A stretch of 64,000 bases of DNA from Streptomyces sp. NBC_00654 (GTDB lineage Bacteria > Actinomycetota > Actinomycetes > Streptomycetales > Streptomycetaceae): NCBI RefSeq assembly GCF_026341775.1, contig NZ_JAPEOB010000001.1:3286001-3350000 (forward strand), given 5' to 3'. The notes beneath the pieces were generated by a model. The model was not told the origin of the DNA. It saw nothing but the letters and a program-made list of their open reading frames with translations, and did not search any database. Shown here in pieces: positions 61,846 through 64,000 of this stretch (position 1 is the stretch's first letter; each line of letters begins with the position of its first letter). A program made the translations under genes and the position numbers.

Positions 61846-63579
61846 GTGTCGCAGGACGATCAGAGAACGGGTGGACGGGGAGATCTGCCGGTCACGGCCG
61901 ATCTCCCCGCCGAGGCGCCCCACGGCAGGAGCCCCACGACCGACCGGGTGGTGTTCGGAGTCACGGCGGTCCTCACCCTCGCCTTCGTGCTCTGGGGCTC
62001 GGTCGCCACCGACTCGCTGGAAAGGGTCTCCAGCAGACTGCTCAACGGGCTCATCCACAACGGTGGCTGGGCCTTCATGCTCGCGGCGTCCGGCTTCGTG
62101 GTCTTCGCGCTGTGGCTCTCGATCAGCCGCTACGGGAAGATCTCTCTCGGCCAGGAGGGCGAGGAGCCGGAATTCCGGACCGTCTCGTGGGTCGCGATGA
62201 TGTTCAGCGCCGGCATGGGCATCGGCCTGATGTTCTACGGGGTGAGTGAGCCGCTCGCCCACTTCATCGATCCGCCTCCGGGCACCCATCCCGCCGACGC
62301 GGCCGAGGCCATGCAGACGGCCATGGCCACCACCCTCTTCCACTGGACGCTGCACCCCTGGGCGATCTACGCGGTGGTCGGGCTGGCCATCGCCTACAGC
62401 ACCTACCGCCGACGCCGGCGGCAGACGATCAGCGCGGTCTTCGAGCCGCTGATCGGCGCACGGCACGCCCACGGAGGCATCGGCCGCTTCATCGACATCC
62501 TCGCCATCTTCGCGACCCTCTTCGGATCGGCCGCCTCCCTGGGCCTGGGCGCCCTCCAGATCGGCAGCGGATTCCACGAGCTGAACTGGAAGGAGAAGAC
62601 GGGCACGGGACTGCTGGTCGCCATCATCGGGGTCCTGACCATCGCCTTCGTCGCCTCCGCCGTCTCCGGCGTGGAGAAGGGCATCCAGTGGCTGTCCAAC
62701 ACCAACATGGTGCTCGCCCTGATCCTGGTCGTGTTCGTCTTCATCGCCGGTCCCACCATCATTGTGCTGGACCTGCTGCCCACGTCGATCGCCGCGTACT
62801 TCGGCGACCTCGCCCAGCTCGCCGGACGGACCGAGGCGACCGGCAAGGACAAGGTGGCCGAGTGGCTCGGCAGCTGGACGGTCTTCTACTGGGCCTGGTG
62901 GATCTCCTGGACGCCCTTCGTCGGCATGTTCATCGCGAGGATCAGCCGGGGCCGGACGATCCGCCAGTTCGTCGGCGGCGTCATCCTGGTCCCCAGCGCC
63001 GTCAGCCTGGTCTGGTTCGCCGTGTTCGGCGGCTCGGCGATCAAGCTCCAGGAAGCCGGGAGGCTCGGCGACGCCGACACCCCGGAGGCCCAGCTCTTCG
63101 GTGTCCTCCAGGAGTTCCCCATCCCCACCGTGATGAGCGTCCTGGTGATGGTGCTCGTCGGCATCTTCTTCGTCTCCGGCGCGGACGCCGCCTCCATCGT
63201 CATGGGCACGCTCTCCCAGAAGGGCGTCCTCGAACCGGCCAAGTGGGTCGTGATCTTCTGGGGAGTCGTCACCGGCGCCGTCGCCGCCGTCATGCTGCTC
63301 ATCGGCGACGGCAAGGGAGACGCGCTGGCCGGGCTCCAGAACCTCACCATCCTGGTGGCCGCGCCCTTCACCATCGTGATGATCGGGATGTGTGTGGCCC
63401 TGATGCGGGACCTGCGCCAGGACCCGCAGATCGTCCGGCAGGAGTTCGGGGTGGAAGCCGTCGAATCCGCCGTGATCGAGGGCCACGCCAGGTACGACGG
63501 CGACTTCGAGATCCGGATCGGCCCGGGGACCGCACAGATCACCACGGACCGGCGCCACAAGTCCGACCCCTCCGACTGA
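61846..63579 (+). CDS. BCCT-family betaine/choline/carnitine transporter
   Basis: A 577-residue secondary transporter with twelve hydrophobic segments. The family signatures are GMGIGLMFYGVSEPLAHF (the substrate/sodium region) and FYWAWWISWTPFVGMFIARISRGRT, the Trp-rich motif that binds the trimethylammonium group. It probably imports glycine betaine or choline for osmoprotection. GTG 61846 (MSQDDQ) is preferred because GAAAGG lies 8 nt upstream; GTG 61837 would add three residues with no spacing for a ribosome binding site. Confidence 0.9.
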   Translation: MSQDDQRTGGRGDLPVTADLPAEAPHGRSPTTDRVVFGVTAVLTLAFVLWGSVATDSLERVSSRLLNGLIHNGGWAFMLAASGFVVFALWLSISRYGKISLGQEGEEPEFRTVSWVAMMFSAGMGIGLMFYGVSEPLAHFIDPPPGTHPADAAEAMQTAMATTLFHWTLHPWAIYAVVGLAIAYSTYRRRRRQTISAVFEPLIGARHAHGGIGRFIDILAIFATLFGSAASLGLGALQIGSGFHELNWKEKTGTGLLVAIIGVLTIAFVASAVSGVEKGIQWLSNTNMVLALILVVFVFIAGPTIIVLDLLPTSIAAYFGDLAQLAGRTEATGKDKVAEWLGSWTVFYWAWWISWTPFVGMFIARISRGRTIRQFVGGVILVPSAVSLVWFAVFGGSAIKLQEAGRLGDADTPEAQLFGVLQEFPIPTVMSVLVMVLVGIFFVSGADAASIVMGTLSQKGVLEPAKWVVIFWGVVTGAVAAVMLLIGDGKGDALAGLQNLTILVAAPFTIVMIGMCVALMRDLRQDPQIVRQEFGVEAVESAVIEGHARYDGDFEIRIGPGTAQITTDRRHKSDPSD

Positions 63580-63594
63580 GGGCACTCCCCGGGA

Positions 63595-63611
63595 GCCCCG
63601 CGCGGCGGGGC
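63595..63611. terminator. Hairpin after the BCCT gene
   Basis: GCCCCGC (63595-63601) pairs with GCGGGGC (63605-63611), loop GCG, 15 nt after the stop. There is no T-run; it is a likely but unproven terminator. Confidence 0.45.
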
Positions 63612-63686
63612 CGCCTCCCAGGCGCGCCCCGGCCGCCGGCTCGGCCGCCCCGGTGCGTCCCGCGGCCGATTAGTATCGACACCCTG

Positions 63687-64000
63687 ATGACTGCCACCCT
63701 CGTCGCCAAGGACCTCGCCGCCGGACACGGCGACCGCACACTCTTCGCCGGACTCGACCTCGTCGTCGCGCCCGGTGATGTGATCGGTCTCGTCGGAGTC
63801 AACGGCGCCGGAAAATCGTCCCTGCTCCGTCTCTTCGCCGGGCTGGACCTGCCGGAGGAGGGGGAGCTGCGGCTCTCCCCGCCCACCGCCACCGTCGGGC
63901 ACCTCCCGCAGGAGCCCGAGCGGCGCCCGGAGGAGACCGTGCGGGAGTTCCTGGCCCGCCGCACCGGGGTCGCCGACGCCCAGCGCGCGATGGACGCCGC
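63687..64000 (+). CDS. ABC-F family ATPase (partial, runs off the window)
   Basis: The first 104 residues of an ABC-F protein: MTATLVAKDLAAGHGDRTLF, Walker A GVNGAGKSS, then LPEEGELRLSPP and GHLPQEPE. There are no membrane segments. ABC-F proteins act on ribosomes, either as translation factors or as antibiotic resistance proteins. TAGTAT (63671-63676) is a -10 box 10 nt before the ATG, and no ribosome binding site is visible, so the mRNA may be near-leaderless. The second ATPase module and the diagnostic linker lie outside the window. Confidence 0.88.
   Translation, partial: MTATLVAKDLAAGHGDRTLFAGLDLVVAPGDVIGLVGVNGAGKSSLLRLFAGLDLPEEGELRLSPPTATVGHLPQEPERRPEETVREFLARRTGVADAQRAMDA

Overview
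The window is a high-G+C actinobacterial chromosome segment, almost certainly Streptomyces. The signs are third-position GC bias, frequent GTG/TTG starts and 4-nt stop/start overlaps. Lineage markers include an SsgA-family sporulation protein, a WhiB-type Fe-S regulator, an XRE/DUF397/ATPase-like trio, a two-domain small laccase and one complete mce locus. No phage, insertion sequence, rRNA or CRISPR array was seen. The species cannot be named from the sequence alone.

Layout. (1) 38-15475: a secreted DUF6801-like protein, a strong terminator, then a long mce lipid-import operon. It runs ATPase, two YrbE/MlaE permeases, six MCE proteins, four Mce-associated membrane proteins in an A-B-A-B pattern, and a lytic transglycosylase. 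(2) 15464-17663: divergent NHEJ-type DNA ligase and LigD-type primase/polymerase. (3) 17718-23778: two translationally coupled secreted proteins (ThuA plus sugar-dehydrogenase propeller; cupredoxin plus three OmpL47-like modules plus DUF1080), then a divergent two-domain laccase. (4) 23792-30985: an organosulfur locus with an IclR regulator and a divergent operon that begins with a cysteine-ending leader peptide and an intrinsic terminator. The operon encodes a DszB-like sulfinate desulfinase, a lipoprotein binding protein, permease, ATPase, a signal-less SsuA-like protein and an SsuD-like flavin monooxygenase. (5) 31417-41355: VOC protein, WhiB-like protein, two odd tandem tRNAs, an SDR protein with a zinc knuckle, a 1127-residue repeat protein, an acyl-ACP desaturase under a palindromic operator, and a short UvrA paralogue. 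(6) 41541-47691: DUF397/XRE/ATPase trio, SsgD-like protein, BNR-repeat secreted protein, YciI, endonuclease V, a 47-residue membrane peptide, and a saccharopine-dehydrogenase-like reductase. (7) 47997-54709: a fatty-acid or CoA-ester degradation cluster with a convergent MerR regulator. (8) 54854-64000: macrodomain protein, TetR, MpaB-like oxygenase, LacI, secreted M1 and M14 peptidases, BCCT transporter, and the start of an ABC-F ATPase.

The most notable system is the organosulfur operon. Its first protein conserves the DszB catalytic residues (Cys, His, Arg, Gly), its monooxygenase lacks the SsuD Cys54 and Tyr331 equivalents, and its leader region looks like a cysteine-responsive attenuator. 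Together these suggest a sulfone or sulfonate to sulfinate to sulfite route rather than plain alkanesulfonate use. A second theme is DNA damage: the macrodomain gene has a near-perfect RecA-NDp (PafBC-type) promoter, and the UvrA paralogue has a degenerate match with the same spacing.
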